The notes beneath the pieces are model-generated. The model ran no database searches. It was not told the DNA's origin and worked only from the letters and a program-made list of their open reading frames with translations. From Candidatus Bathyarchaeota archaeon (GTDB lineage: Archaea; Thermoproteota; Bathyarchaeia; RBG-16-48-13; GCA-020355125), in the NCBI GenBank assembly GCA_030670615.1, contig DAOVBJ010000053.1, positions 1 through 6,526 on the forward strand: 6,526 nucleotides of DNA. The letters are read 5' to 3'. This document shows, in pieces, positions 1 to 5,588 of the stretch. The position numbers and the translations under genes are program-made. Every line of letters begins with the position of its first letter. Positions within the stretch are counted from its first letter, which is position 1.

Positions 1-45
1 CAGGCTGGATTGACTCCCGTACTAGCGTCTTAAATGCTTTTTAAG
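1..45 (+). other. Window edge: possible 3' end of an upstream + strand gene
   Basis: Two + strand frames are open from the window edge and then stop: frame 1 ends at TAA 31-33 (residues QAGLTPVLAS) and frame 3 ends at TAA 42-44 (residues GWIDSRTSVLNAF). Either could be the C-terminus of a gene lying mostly outside the window. The piece is too short to choose between them or to name a product. The following hairpin would suit the end of a transcript. Confidence 0.2.
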
Positions 46-46
46 A
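28..46 (+). terminator. AT-rich hairpin, possible terminator of the upstream gene
   Basis: The arms TCTTAAA (28-34) and TTTAAGA (40-46) are perfectly complementary around a five-base loop, TGCTT. The stem is weak because it is AT-rich. Its place between a possible upstream gene end and the thermosome promoter is what suggests a transcript end. Archaeal terminators rely mainly on T tracts, so the hairpin may be incidental. Confidence 0.25.
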
Positions 47-123
47 TCGCAAATGACGACGTATTTCACTTTGAACAACCACCTTTTTAGCGGTATGTGG
101 AGAATTAAAAGATATAATGATTT

Positions 124-144
124 CGAAAAAAGTTTAAATAAATA
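124..144 (+). promoter_or_regulatory. Archaeal promoter (BRE + TATA box) for the thermosome gene
   Basis: GTTTAAATAAATA (132-144) matches the archaeal TATA consensus and is preceded by the A-rich CGAAAAA (124-130), which resembles a BRE (TFB recognition element). Transcription would be expected to begin about 25 bases downstream, near 160-165, giving a short leader that just includes the SD site at 171-174. No recognisable heat-shock operator was seen, although thermosome genes are often heat-inducible in archaea. Confidence 0.6.
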
Positions 145-170
145 TCGTTGCTTTCTATCTTTCAAGAAAT

Positions 171-174
171 GGAG
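171..174 (+). promoter_or_regulatory. Ribosome binding site deciding the GTG start of the thermosome gene
   Basis: GGAG lies ten bases before the GTG at 185. The ATG at 169-171 just upstream is in another frame and meets a stop after a few codons in the wrong reading frame for the chaperonin, so the GTG is the start that fits both the SD and the family N-terminus. Confidence 0.55.
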
Positions 175-184
175 TTGACTCGAA

Positions 185-1843
185 GTGGAAGCAATACGCG
201 CTCAGGTAGGCGGTCAATCTGTGTTAATTCTTAGAGAAGGAACAACAAGATCTCGGGGACGAGATGCCCAAAGAGCGAATATAACTGCTGCAAAGGTTGT
301 GGCTGAAACCGTTAAATCCTCCCTAGGGCCAAAAGGAATGGACAAAATGCTTGTCGATGGCTTGGGAGACGTCACTATAACCAGTGACGGCGCAACAGTC
401 CTGAAGGAAATGGACATTCAACACCCTGCGGCTAAGATGATGGTGGAAGTCGCTAAAACAACTGACGACGAAGTGGGAGATGGCACAACATCCGTCGTCG
501 TTCTTGCAGGTAAACTCCTCGAAAAGGCAGAAGAATTAATTAATAAAAACATTCATCCCACGATAATTGTCGATGGATACCGAGCTGCCACCGAAAAAAC
601 ATTAACCTCTTTAAAAGAAATCGGGATCAAAGTCTCTCCAACCGACAAGGGCATGCTTAAAAAAGCGGCCATGACGTCCATGGGAAGCAAACTCGTTTCC
701 GATTATCGCGACTTCCTGTCTGACATAGTCGTAGACGCCGTCCTGATGGTGGCACAGAAGGACGATGGAGAGTACAAAGTAGACTTGGACGACATCAAGA
801 TTAATAAAAAGGCAGGAGAATCCCTCATCGCAACGAAGCTCATTAACGGCATCGCGATCGATAAGGAAATCGTGCACTCGGGGATGCCTAAACGAGTTGA
901 AAACGCAAACATTGCCCTAATCAATTCCCCCATAGAAGTCGAGAAAACAGAGTTCAGCGCTAAAATCAGCATTGAGCGACCAGAAGAAATGCAGGCTTTC
1001 CTCGACGAAGAAGAGCGAATGTTACGGGAAATGGTTGAGAAAATCACCGCCACAGGCGCAAATGTCCTGATCTGCCAAAAGGGAATCGACGACTTAGCTC
1101 AACACTTCCTTGCAAAGCAGAACATATTGACCATCAGACGATGTACTCAATCTAACATAGAGAAACTGGCGAAGGCCACGGGCGCGAAAATCGTAATCAA
1201 CATTGATGACCTCACATCCGAGGACCTGGGTCACGCCGCGTTGACTGAGGAACGGAAAATCGGTGAAGACAAATGGGTCTTCATAGAGGGCTGTACGAAT
1301 CCTAAAGCCGTAACCATTCTGATCCGAGGTGGAACAGATAAAGCGGTTGATGAGGCTGATCGCTCGATTCACGACGCCTTATGTGTAGTCCGCGATATCG
1401 TCTTGGCGCCTAGTGTAGTTGCCGGAGGCGGCGCGCCAGAGATAGAGGTCTCATCGAGAGTGCGGAAGTGGGCTGAATCCCTATCAGGCAAGGAACAACT
1501 CGCAGCTCTTGCTTTTGCCGAGGCCTTAGAAGTAATACCCATCACTCTGGCTGAGAACGCTGGATTAGACCCCATAGACATTCTCGTAGAGTTGAGGTCC
1601 CGCCACGAAAAGGGCGAGTTGTGGGCAGGAGTCGATGTCTTCAACGGTAAGGTCAACGACATGGCAAGCCTAGATGTTTATGAACCACTATCTGTGAAGG
1701 AACAGATTGTCAAGTCCGCGAGCGAGGTATCATCAATGATTATCAGAATCGATGACGTCATTGCATCAGGAAGATCGAGAATGCCATCCATGCCGCCGGG
1801 AGGACCCGGAATGGGCGGAATGGGTGGACCAGATCTAGACTAG
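185..1843 (+). CDS. Thermosome subunit (group II chaperonin, archaeal HSP60)
   Basis: This subunit builds the cytosolic double-ring ATP-driven chaperonin of archaea, related to eukaryotic CCT/TCP-1, which encloses and folds proteins without a separate GroES-like lid. At 552 residues it has the full family length. Visible signatures are the N-terminal G-G-Q-S-V-L-I-L-R-E-G-T segment (about 9-20), LGPKGMDK (47-54), the nucleotide loop GDVTITSDGA (about 61-70), the ATP-binding GDGTTS (98-103, Asp99), the C-terminal equatorial segment with the probable catalytic Asp397, and GGGAPE (414-419). The apical domain lies between, roughly 215-370. The C-terminus ends in a Met/Gly-rich tail (MPPGGPGMGGMGG), as is usual. 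It has its own promoter and terminator and appears monocistronic. No frameshift or missing key residue is seen. Archaea often carry two or three paralogues; which one this is cannot be told from one gene. Confidence 0.98.
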   Translation: MEAIRAQVGGQSVLILREGTTRSRGRDAQRANITAAKVVAETVKSSLGPKGMDKMLVDGLGDVTITSDGATVLKEMDIQHPAAKMMVEVAKTTDDEVGDGTTSVVVLAGKLLEKAEELINKNIHPTIIVDGYRAATEKTLTSLKEIGIKVSPTDKGMLKKAAMTSMGSKLVSDYRDFLSDIVVDAVLMVAQKDDGEYKVDLDDIKINKKAGESLIATKLINGIAIDKEIVHSGMPKRVENANIALINSPIEVEKTEFSAKISIERPEEMQAFLDEEERMLREMVEKITATGANVLICQKGIDDLAQHFLAKQNILTIRRCTQSNIEKLAKATGAKIVINIDDLTSEDLGHAALTEERKIGEDKWVFIEGCTNPKAVTILIRGGTDKAVDEADRSIHDALCVVRDIVLAPSVVAGGGAPEIEVSSRVRKWAESLSGKEQLAALAFAEALEVIPITLAENAGLDPIDILVELRSRHEKGELWAGVDVFNGKVNDMASLDVYEPLSVKEQIVKSASEVSSMIIRIDDVIASGRSRMPSMPPGGPGMGGMGGPDLD

Positions 1844-1850
1844 TACACCC

Positions 1851-1877
1851 CCTTTTTTTCATTTTATACCTTTTTTT
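1851..1877 (+). terminator. T-tract terminator after the thermosome gene
   Basis: Two runs of seven T, at 1853-1859 and 1871-1877, begin ten bases after the stop codon. Runs of T on the non-template strand are the main intrinsic termination signal in archaea, and two in succession suggest efficient release. No strong stem precedes them. Confidence 0.6.
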
Positions 1878-2249
1878 ATGGTTCTAATGTAAGTCCAATG
1901 TTTTTCGCAATGTTGAGTCACGTTAAGTGTTCATCGTAAAGTATTGTAAAGGGTTATTAGAGTCGTGACTATCATAGTTGTGGGTATGTGGAATCCTCTG
2001 TTCAGATGGAGACCCGTTTCGACGAATCCAATATAGGTTGGCGATTCGCCATTTGATGACCATTGGACCTACCCAAAGACGGGACATCGAATCTTGTCTG
2101 AGCGGAGGCGGTGGGCGAAAATAAGGCCCGCATCTGAGAGAACCCAGCCGAGAGGGAAGATTTTTCCTTCCAGTGAGGTTGGGTGTTAGTGGTGTGGGAC
2201 ACATCATGGCCCATCGAAAACAGAAGACGTTTTAAGAGGGCGAGGCAGC
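1878..2249 (+). other. Long gap before tyrS: AT-rich spacer, then a GC-richer stretch with nested potential RNA stems
   Basis: From 1878 to about 1960 the DNA is AT-rich with no gene. From about 1980 to 2240 it becomes GC-richer without a convincing protein. Read as + strand RNA it offers several stems. A long interrupted one pairs 2001-2003, 2005-2008 and 2013-2019 with 2089-2091, 2085-2088 and 2077-2083; it encloses TAGGT/ACCTA (2034-2038/2067-2071) and the hairpin TGGCG-ATT-CGCCA (2039-2051). Further on come GTGGGC/GCCCGC (2111-2116/2126-2131), ACCCAGCC/GGTTGGGT (2142-2149/2177-2184) around GGAAG/CTTCC (2155-2159/2167-2171), and AAAAC/GTTTT (2217-2221/2229-2233). It could be an unrecognised non-coding RNA, a tyrS leader, or a decayed gene. 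It does not show the conserved segments of RNase P or SRP RNA that I would recognise. Single short stems occur by chance in this much sequence; only the combination is suggestive. Confidence 0.3.
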
Positions 2250-2257
2250 TTTATGAT
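2249..2257 (+). promoter_or_regulatory. TATA-like element placed for a leaderless tyrS transcript
   Basis: CTTTATGAT (2249-2257) lies about 23 to 31 bases before the ATG at 2280. That is the spacing at which an archaeal TATA box would start transcription at or next to the start codon, giving a leaderless mRNA. The match is imperfect (TTTATGAT rather than TTTATATA) and no clear BRE precedes it. If this is the promoter, the structured region upstream is not part of the tyrS message. Confidence 0.35.
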
Positions 2258-2279
2258 GAATTATTTGGCGTGACCCTTC

Positions 2280-3368
2280 ATGGATTTAGAAACAAGGCTT
2301 AACCTGATCAAACGGGTCGGCGAAGAGATCGTCACCGAAGACGAGTTGAGGACGTTACTTGAGACCAAGGCCCATCCCACAGCCTACGATGGCTTTGAGC
2401 CCTCGGGTTTAGCTCCAGTGCACTTCGGCATCTATCGAGCGATCAATCTGGAAGACTTGAATAAGGCAGGCGTCAAATTCAAGCTCTGGATTGCCGATTG
2501 GCATGCGTGGGTCAACAACAAGATGGGTGGAGACTTGGAGAAGATACGGCAGGTCGGCGAGTACTTTATTGAGGTGTGGAAGGCCTCCGGAATCGACATG
2601 GACAACGTTGAAGTGCTCTGGGCAAGCGACGCCATGAATTCAAGGGATTACTGGAAGAAGGTGATTCTCGTCGCTAAAAACACGACGGTGAACAGGGCAA
2701 TTCGGTGTTTAACGATCATGGGGCGGACAACCGCGGAACTCAATTCGACGGTGCAGCTCATGTATCCCATGATGCAGACCGCAGATATCTTTCATTTGGA
2801 AGCCGATATCTGTCAACTCGGTATGGATCAGCGGCGGGCAAATATCTTGGCGAGGGAGGTGGGGCCAAAGCTGGGTTGGTGGAAGCCCGTCATTGTGAGT
2901 CATCACATCTTAATGGGGTTGGAAGGGAAGAAGACTCCTGAGGGATACGATGAGGATGGAAGAATCGATGCCCAGATCAGCTCCAAGATGAGTAAGAGCA
3001 GGCCTGAAACCTGCCTCTACGTTCACGACAGCGAGGAAATGATAGCTCAGAAAATCCAGGGGGCCTTCTGTCCAGAACGGATTGTGGATGGAAATCCCAT
3101 TCTTGAATACTGCAGGTACATCATATTCCGAAAACTTAAAGTCTTCAGGATCGAGAGGCCTCTGCGATACGGCGGGGATGTGGACCTGTGGGATTACAAC
3201 GAACTGGAAACGATGTTTAGTGAGGGAAAAATCCATCCCTTAGACCTCAAAAAAGCCGTTGCCAAGGCCTTGAACGCGATAATTTCGCCGATACGAGAAC
3301 ACTTCGAAAAAAATAAGCGGGCGGCAGAACTGTATCGCGTGGTAAAACAGGAAAGAATCACGCGATGA
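2280..3368 (+). CDS. tyrS: Tyrosyl-tRNA synthetase, archaeal/eukaryal type
   Basis: This class I synthetase activates tyrosine with ATP and charges tRNA-Tyr in the cytoplasm. It has 362 residues, slightly longer than the roughly 306-residue Methanocaldococcus form, and lacks the bacterial S4-like tail. The Rossmann fold covers roughly 30-250. Seen are YDGFEPSG (36-43), a HIGH-equivalent at VHFG (47-50), MYPMMQTADI (161-170), GMDQR (181-185) and KMSKS (236-240). By comparison with the well-known M. jannaschii enzyme, the tyrosine-pocket residues Tyr36, Tyr162, Gln166, Asp169 and Gln184 are all present. The C-terminal segment GKIHPLDLKKAVA, with His319 and Asp322, matches the region that reads the anticodon G34. 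The fourth HIGH position is Ile, not His, a position that varies in this family. The ATG start gives the usual N-terminus; the only nearby SD-like sequence is a weak GGCGTGA at 2267-2273. It probably forms a transcription unit with the TOPRIM gene. Confidence 0.96.
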   Translation: MDLETRLNLIKRVGEEIVTEDELRTLLETKAHPTAYDGFEPSGLAPVHFGIYRAINLEDLNKAGVKFKLWIADWHAWVNNKMGGDLEKIRQVGEYFIEVWKASGIDMDNVEVLWASDAMNSRDYWKKVILVAKNTTVNRAIRCLTIMGRTTAELNSTVQLMYPMMQTADIFHLEADICQLGMDQRRANILAREVGPKLGWWKPVIVSHHILMGLEGKKTPEGYDEDGRIDAQISSKMSKSRPETCLYVHDSEEMIAQKIQGAFCPERIVDGNPILEYCRYIIFRKLKVFRIERPLRYGGDVDLWDYNELETMFSEGKIHPLDLKKAVAKALNAIISPIREHFEKNKRAAELYRVVKQERITR

Positions 3369-3415
3369 CACCCCTCGCAGAGAAACAGCCTAAGAGAGCA
3401 CGGTTTGTCAGATGA
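3365..3415 (+). CDS. Possible 16-codon mini-ORF linking tyrS to the TOPRIM gene
   Basis: An ATG at 3365 overlaps the tyrS stop as ATGA (3365-3368). The frame runs 16 codons, rich in basic residues (MTPLAEKQPKRARFVR), and its TGA at 3413-3415 overlaps the ATG of the TOPRIM gene as a second ATGA (3412-3415). Nothing identifies a function for the peptide. The arrangement would let ribosomes pass from tyrS to the TOPRIM gene, which has no visible SD of its own. It may equally be chance, because ATGA is a common tetramer. Confidence 0.2.
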   Translation: MTPLAEKQPKRARFVR

Positions 3416-3840
3416 GTGTGATGAAGCGCATCCAACATGTATCTGGATGGAGGGAGAGAAAACTCGACGAGCTCCACAAGATTTTCCGAAAGCTCGCAGA
3501 TAAATCCATGGAAACGGTTGTTCTTGTGGAAGGAAAAAAGGATCGTTCCGCCCTCAGAGTCCTTGGGGTTCGAGGTAACATTATTTGTATGAAGCACTCG
3601 GGTCAAATACTCTTTGACGTCCTCGACCAAGTGCCCGACAGGGAAGTCGTTCTCCTCGTAGACTTCGACGATTACGGCACCTCCTTAGCGATGAAGATAA
3701 CCCAATACCTAGAAGAAAAGCGGGTTAAGGTGAACTCGGTGTTCTGGAGGAGACTCAGAGGCCTAGTCAGAAGGGACGTGAAGGACATTGAGGGCATTCC
3801 CTCCTATTTAGAAAAGTTAAAGAAGCCCCCCCACCGTTAA
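3412..3840 (+). CDS. Small TOPRIM-domain protein, UPF0292 / COG1658-like
   Basis: This is a 142-residue stand-alone TOPRIM protein of the type common in archaea and described as 'small primase-like' or RNase M5-like; its biochemical role is not established as far as I know. An N-terminal helical stretch (about 14-32) leads into the TOPRIM core: the catalytic glutamate motif VLVEGKKD (37-44, Glu40) and the metal-binding LLVDFDDYG (81-89, Asp84 and Asp86). The C-terminal segment RDVKDIEGIPSYLEKL (121-136) is typical of UPF0292. Both catalytic motifs are intact, so a metal-dependent activity on nucleic acid is plausible by inference. The ATG at 3412 is used because the frame is closed at 3391 and no earlier start exists; a second ATG at 3421 is possible. 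It lies 43 bases after tyrS and 83 bases before the likely dnaG start, so two TOPRIM proteins are adjacent. Confidence 0.88.
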   Translation: MSVMKRIQHVSGWRERKLDELHKIFRKLADKSMETVVLVEGKKDRSALRVLGVRGNIICMKHSGQILFDVLDQVPDREVVLLVDFDDYGTSLAMKITQYLEEKRVKVNSVFWRRLRGLVRRDVKDIEGIPSYLEKLKKPPHR

Positions 3841-3844
3841 ATTA
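3837..3844 (+). promoter_or_regulatory. TATA-like element overlapping the TOPRIM gene stop, candidate dnaG promoter
   Basis: GTTAAATTAAAA (3836-3847) contains TTAAATTA, similar to an archaeal TATA box. Initiation about 25 bases downstream, near 3865, would give dnaG a leader of roughly 60 bases that includes the SD. A second TATA-like sequence, CTTAAAAATA (3886-3895), is too close for its expected start (about 3917) to leave the SD in the message. Read-through from tyrS and the TOPRIM gene is also possible. Confidence 0.25.
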
Positions 3845-3851
3845 AAACACT

Positions 3852-3883
3852 TGAGCATTGACCGTTAAGAGGTTAACAGCTCA
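3852..3883 (+). repeat. Inverted repeat in the dnaG leader
   Basis: GTTAA-GAGG-TTAAC (3864-3877) sits inside the outer arms TGAGC (3852-3856) and GCTCA (3879-3883). The core is nearly symmetrical, so it could be a regulator's binding site or an RNA hairpin in the dnaG leader. The octamer ACCGTTAA also occurs 28 bases earlier, at 3833-3840, across the end of the TOPRIM gene. Confidence 0.35.
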
Positions 3884-3910
3884 TACTTAAAAATAACTCA
3901 ATATTAAAGT

Positions 3911-3915
3911 GGAGG
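3911..3915 (+). promoter_or_regulatory. Shine-Dalgarno site that points to the TTG start of dnaG
   Basis: GGAGG lies eight bases before the TTG at 3924, ideal spacing. The longer alternative, GTG at 3909, would place this SD inside the coding sequence and has none of its own. Confidence 0.6.
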
Positions 3916-3923
3916 ATAATTAC

Positions 3924-5129
3924 TTGGGTAGTTCTCAACCTATTACTCCGAAGTATGTTGTTAAAGCCGCCTTCGAAGTCGATGGCGTGGTCGAAAAATC
4001 CGATGTGGTAGGAGCGATTTTTGGACAGACGGAAGGTCTCTTCGGCCCCGATTTAGACTTACACGCACTCCAAAAGAAGGGGCGGATAGGCCGAATAGAA
4101 ATTCAAATGGAATCCAAGCAAGACGAAACGAAAGGGTCAATCCTCATCCCGTCCAGCCTGGACAAACCAATCACTGCCCTCACCGCTGCCGCCATCGAAA
4201 GCGTAGACCGCATAGGCCCATGTTCAGCCCGCGTCACCTTAACCACGATTGAAGACATACGCGTAACCAAACGGGAGTCCATAATAACGCGAGCGCAGGA
4301 CATACTGCAAAAATGGATCATCGAATCAACGCCCACCATCGCACAACTCACAAGCAAGGTATCCGAAGCCATTAAAGCATCCGAAATCGTTTCCTACGGG
4401 CCTGATAAGCTCTCAGCAGGCCCCGATGTGGCCTCGTCCAAAGCCATCATCATCGTTGAAGGAAGGGCCGATGTCGGCGTCCTGCTCAAAACCGGCTTAA
4501 AGAACGTCATTGCGTGCGAAGGAACCAAGATCCCGGAAACCCTTAAAAAACTGAGTAAGACCAAAGAGGTAACAGCGTTTCTGGATGGCGATCGAGGAGG
4601 CGACTTAATCCTCAAAGGTCTGTTACAGGTTGCAAAGGTAGACTACGTGGCAAGGGCTCCTAAGGGAGTTGAAGTCGAAACATTGTCGCCGAAACAGGTT
4701 CTCAAAGCCCTCAAAGAAAAAGTCCCCGTCAATCTCAAAGCCCTCAAAGAAAAACCCCCCACCAAAAAAGCTAGAAGCAGAAGACCGAGGAGGGCGCCCA
4801 CGAGGAAGAAGAAGCAACTCATGACGATGCCAGAGCCCATAGTCTCTGCGGCATCGAAACTCAAAGGAACCTTGGAAGCCGTTCTCCTAAATGAGAAGTA
4901 TAAGGTGATCACGCAGATGCCTGTGAGCGATTTGTGCACCAATCTACAAGAAACAGAAGGCGTCCACACCATCGTCTTCGACGGCGTGATCACTCAAAGG
5001 CTTGTCGACATCTCTGGCGACAAAGGGGTGAAACGCATCCTCGGCGACCGGATTTCAGGCGTGATCAAACGCCCTGTCGACATACAGCTCCTAACAGTAA
5101 GCGACATCATAAAAGGAGACGCAGCTTAA
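3924..5129 (+). CDS. dnaG: Archaeal DnaG-like protein (primase / exosome subunit)
   Basis: Archaeal DnaG is a TOPRIM protein related to bacterial primase. It is a stable part of the RNA-degrading exosome, where it helps recruit poly(A)-rich RNA, and primase activity has been shown for some members. From the TTG start it has 401 residues (406 from GTG 3909). The N-terminal domain is recognisable from KYVVKAAFEVDGVVEKSDVVGAIFGQTEGL (first half from about residue 10) and RIGRIEIQ. The TOPRIM domain spans about 172-245, with VEGRAD (Glu179) and LDGDRGGD (Asp221, Asp223), so all three metal/catalytic acids are present. A very basic linker (about 281-298, mostly Lys and Arg) joins it to a C-terminal domain (about 308-401) containing HTIVFDGVITQRLVDI. 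The zinc-finger and helicase-binding domains of bacterial DnaG are absent, as normal for archaea. Part of the linker arises from a 33-base duplication. Convergent to trxB. Confidence 0.95.
   Translation: MGSSQPITPKYVVKAAFEVDGVVEKSDVVGAIFGQTEGLFGPDLDLHALQKKGRIGRIEIQMESKQDETKGSILIPSSLDKPITALTAAAIESVDRIGPCSARVTLTTIEDIRVTKRESIITRAQDILQKWIIESTPTIAQLTSKVSEAIKASEIVSYGPDKLSAGPDVASSKAIIIVEGRADVGVLLKTGLKNVIACEGTKIPETLKKLSKTKEVTAFLDGDRGGDLILKGLLQVAKVDYVARAPKGVEVETLSPKQVLKALKEKVPVNLKALKEKPPTKKARSRRPRRAPTRKKKQLMTMPEPIVSAASKLKGTLEAVLLNEKYKVITQMPVSDLCTNLQETEGVHTIVFDGVITQRLVDISGDKGVKRILGDRISGVIKRPVDIQLLTVSDIIKGDAA
4701..4754 (+). repeat. Tandem 33-base duplication within dnaG
   Basis: A 21-base unit, starting CTCAAAGCCCTCAAAG, occurs identically at 4701-4721 and 4734-4754, a period of 33 bases or 11 codons. 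It keeps the frame and gives LKALKEK twice (residues 260-266 and 271-277 from the TTG start), just before the basic linker. The DNA identity without drift suggests a recent duplication or continued slippage. Confidence 0.8.
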
Positions 5130-5134
5130 AAATC

Positions 5135-5170
5135 TAGAACCTCAGTTCTACTTCCCTTCAAAGCTTTTTT
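5135..5170 (+). terminator. Hairpin and T tract after dnaG
   Basis: TAGAAC-CTCA-GTTCTA (5135-5150) is a perfect six-base-pair stem with a four-base loop, starting six bases after the dnaG stop. A run of six T follows at 5165-5170. The T run lies 14 bases after the stem, so it is not a classical bacterial terminator, but it is a reasonable archaeal transcript end. Confidence 0.45.
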
Positions 5171-5175
5171 AGGGT

Positions 5176-5194
5176 ACCTTCTAAAATCGAAGGT
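5176..5194. repeat. Second inverted repeat in the dnaG-trxB gap
   Basis: ACCTTC (5176-5181) and GAAGGT (5189-5194) are perfect arms around a seven-base loop. Together with the hairpin at 5135-5150 it brackets the T tract. It may add to transcript ending on either strand or be incidental. Confidence 0.3.
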
Positions 5195-5217
5195 GTGTTA
5201 AAAGCACAGAGAAACAC

Positions 5218-5511
5218 ATGATGGTCGCTGGTGACGTTGAGTTGCAACTGAAGATGCGGGAAATCGCCAACTAGCTTGGGTAAGTTGAATCCAGCCTTTA
5301 AGACCTAGCAAATCTGCTATCCGAAGAGAAAAGAGCATCCAGTGAAGTGAAGACGAGTGTTAAGCAGTTAATGGAAGAAGTGAAGGACAATCTCCATTAC
5401 GTTGAAACAGTTCTAGGTTAAAACGACATTTTGATTCTCGCAAAGAGGTTTCTGGGAACTTCTGTCTTCAGAGCCATTGTGGAGGACACGAGAAAGCGAA
5501 GAGGGCGATAG
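5218..5511 (+). pseudogene. Possible decayed gene encoding a helical, coiled-coil-like protein
   Basis: From the ATG at 5218 one + strand frame reads as protein-like sequence but is broken by stops at 5272 (TAG), 5281, 5299 and 5419 (TAA), ending at TAG 5509. The longest open piece (5302-5418, 39 codons) is rich in Lys and Glu, has a purine at the first codon position in about 70% of codons, and has hydrophobic residues spaced three and four apart (SVKQLMEEVKDNLHYVETVL), as in an amphipathic or coiled-coil helix. The next piece (5422-5508) includes AKRFLGTSVFRAIVEDTRKR. There is no frameshift. The number of stops is about what random sequence would give, so the case rests on composition and periodicity alone. 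I do not recognise a family. Confidence 0.35.
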
Positions 5512-5522
5512 GATAGTAGGCG

Positions 5523-5540
5523 GAGATACTTCATTATCTC
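5523..5540. terminator. Hairpin downstream of trxB
   Basis: GAGATA-CTTCAT-TATCTC is a perfect six-base-pair inverted repeat 48 bases beyond the trxB stop. On the + strand it is followed by pyrimidine-rich DNA (TCTTACCTTATATA); on the - strand no T tract follows. It could mark the end of either convergent transcript. The neighbouring CTTATATATG (about 5547-5556) looks like a TATA box on the + strand but leads only into the antisense of trxB. Confidence 0.3.
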
Positions 5541-5588
5541 TCTTACCTTATATATGGCAACCCCGTCTTCGTCTCAAAGCGGAGCACC

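Noticed and set aside
1..60. tRNA gene end at the window edge
   Set aside because: No T-arm consensus or acceptor stem can be built on either strand.
53..178. 41-codon + strand frame starting at ATG 53
   Set aside because: It runs through the thermosome TATA box and SD site, has an AT-driven composition and no SD of its own.
2053..2101. Box C/D guide RNA: TGATGA at 2054-2059 and CTGA at 2098-2101
   Set aside because: Spacing is about right, but there is no D' or C' box between them and no terminal stem, so the two short motifs are likely chance.
1923..2207. 94-codon - strand frame in the gap before tyrS
   Set aside because: It is rich in Pro, Asn, His and Arg with almost no acidic residues, shows no recognisable motif and overlaps the possible RNA stems; it does not look like a protein.
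2280..2302. Tyrosine riboswitch or T-box leader for tyrS
   Set aside because: No T-box consensus is visible, archaea are not known to use T-boxes, and the TATA-like element suggests a leaderless message.
2253..2307. Second C/D-like pair, ATGATGA at 2253 and CTGA at 2304
   Set aside because: It would overlap the tyrS start codon, lacks internal boxes, and the first motif overlaps the TATA-like element.
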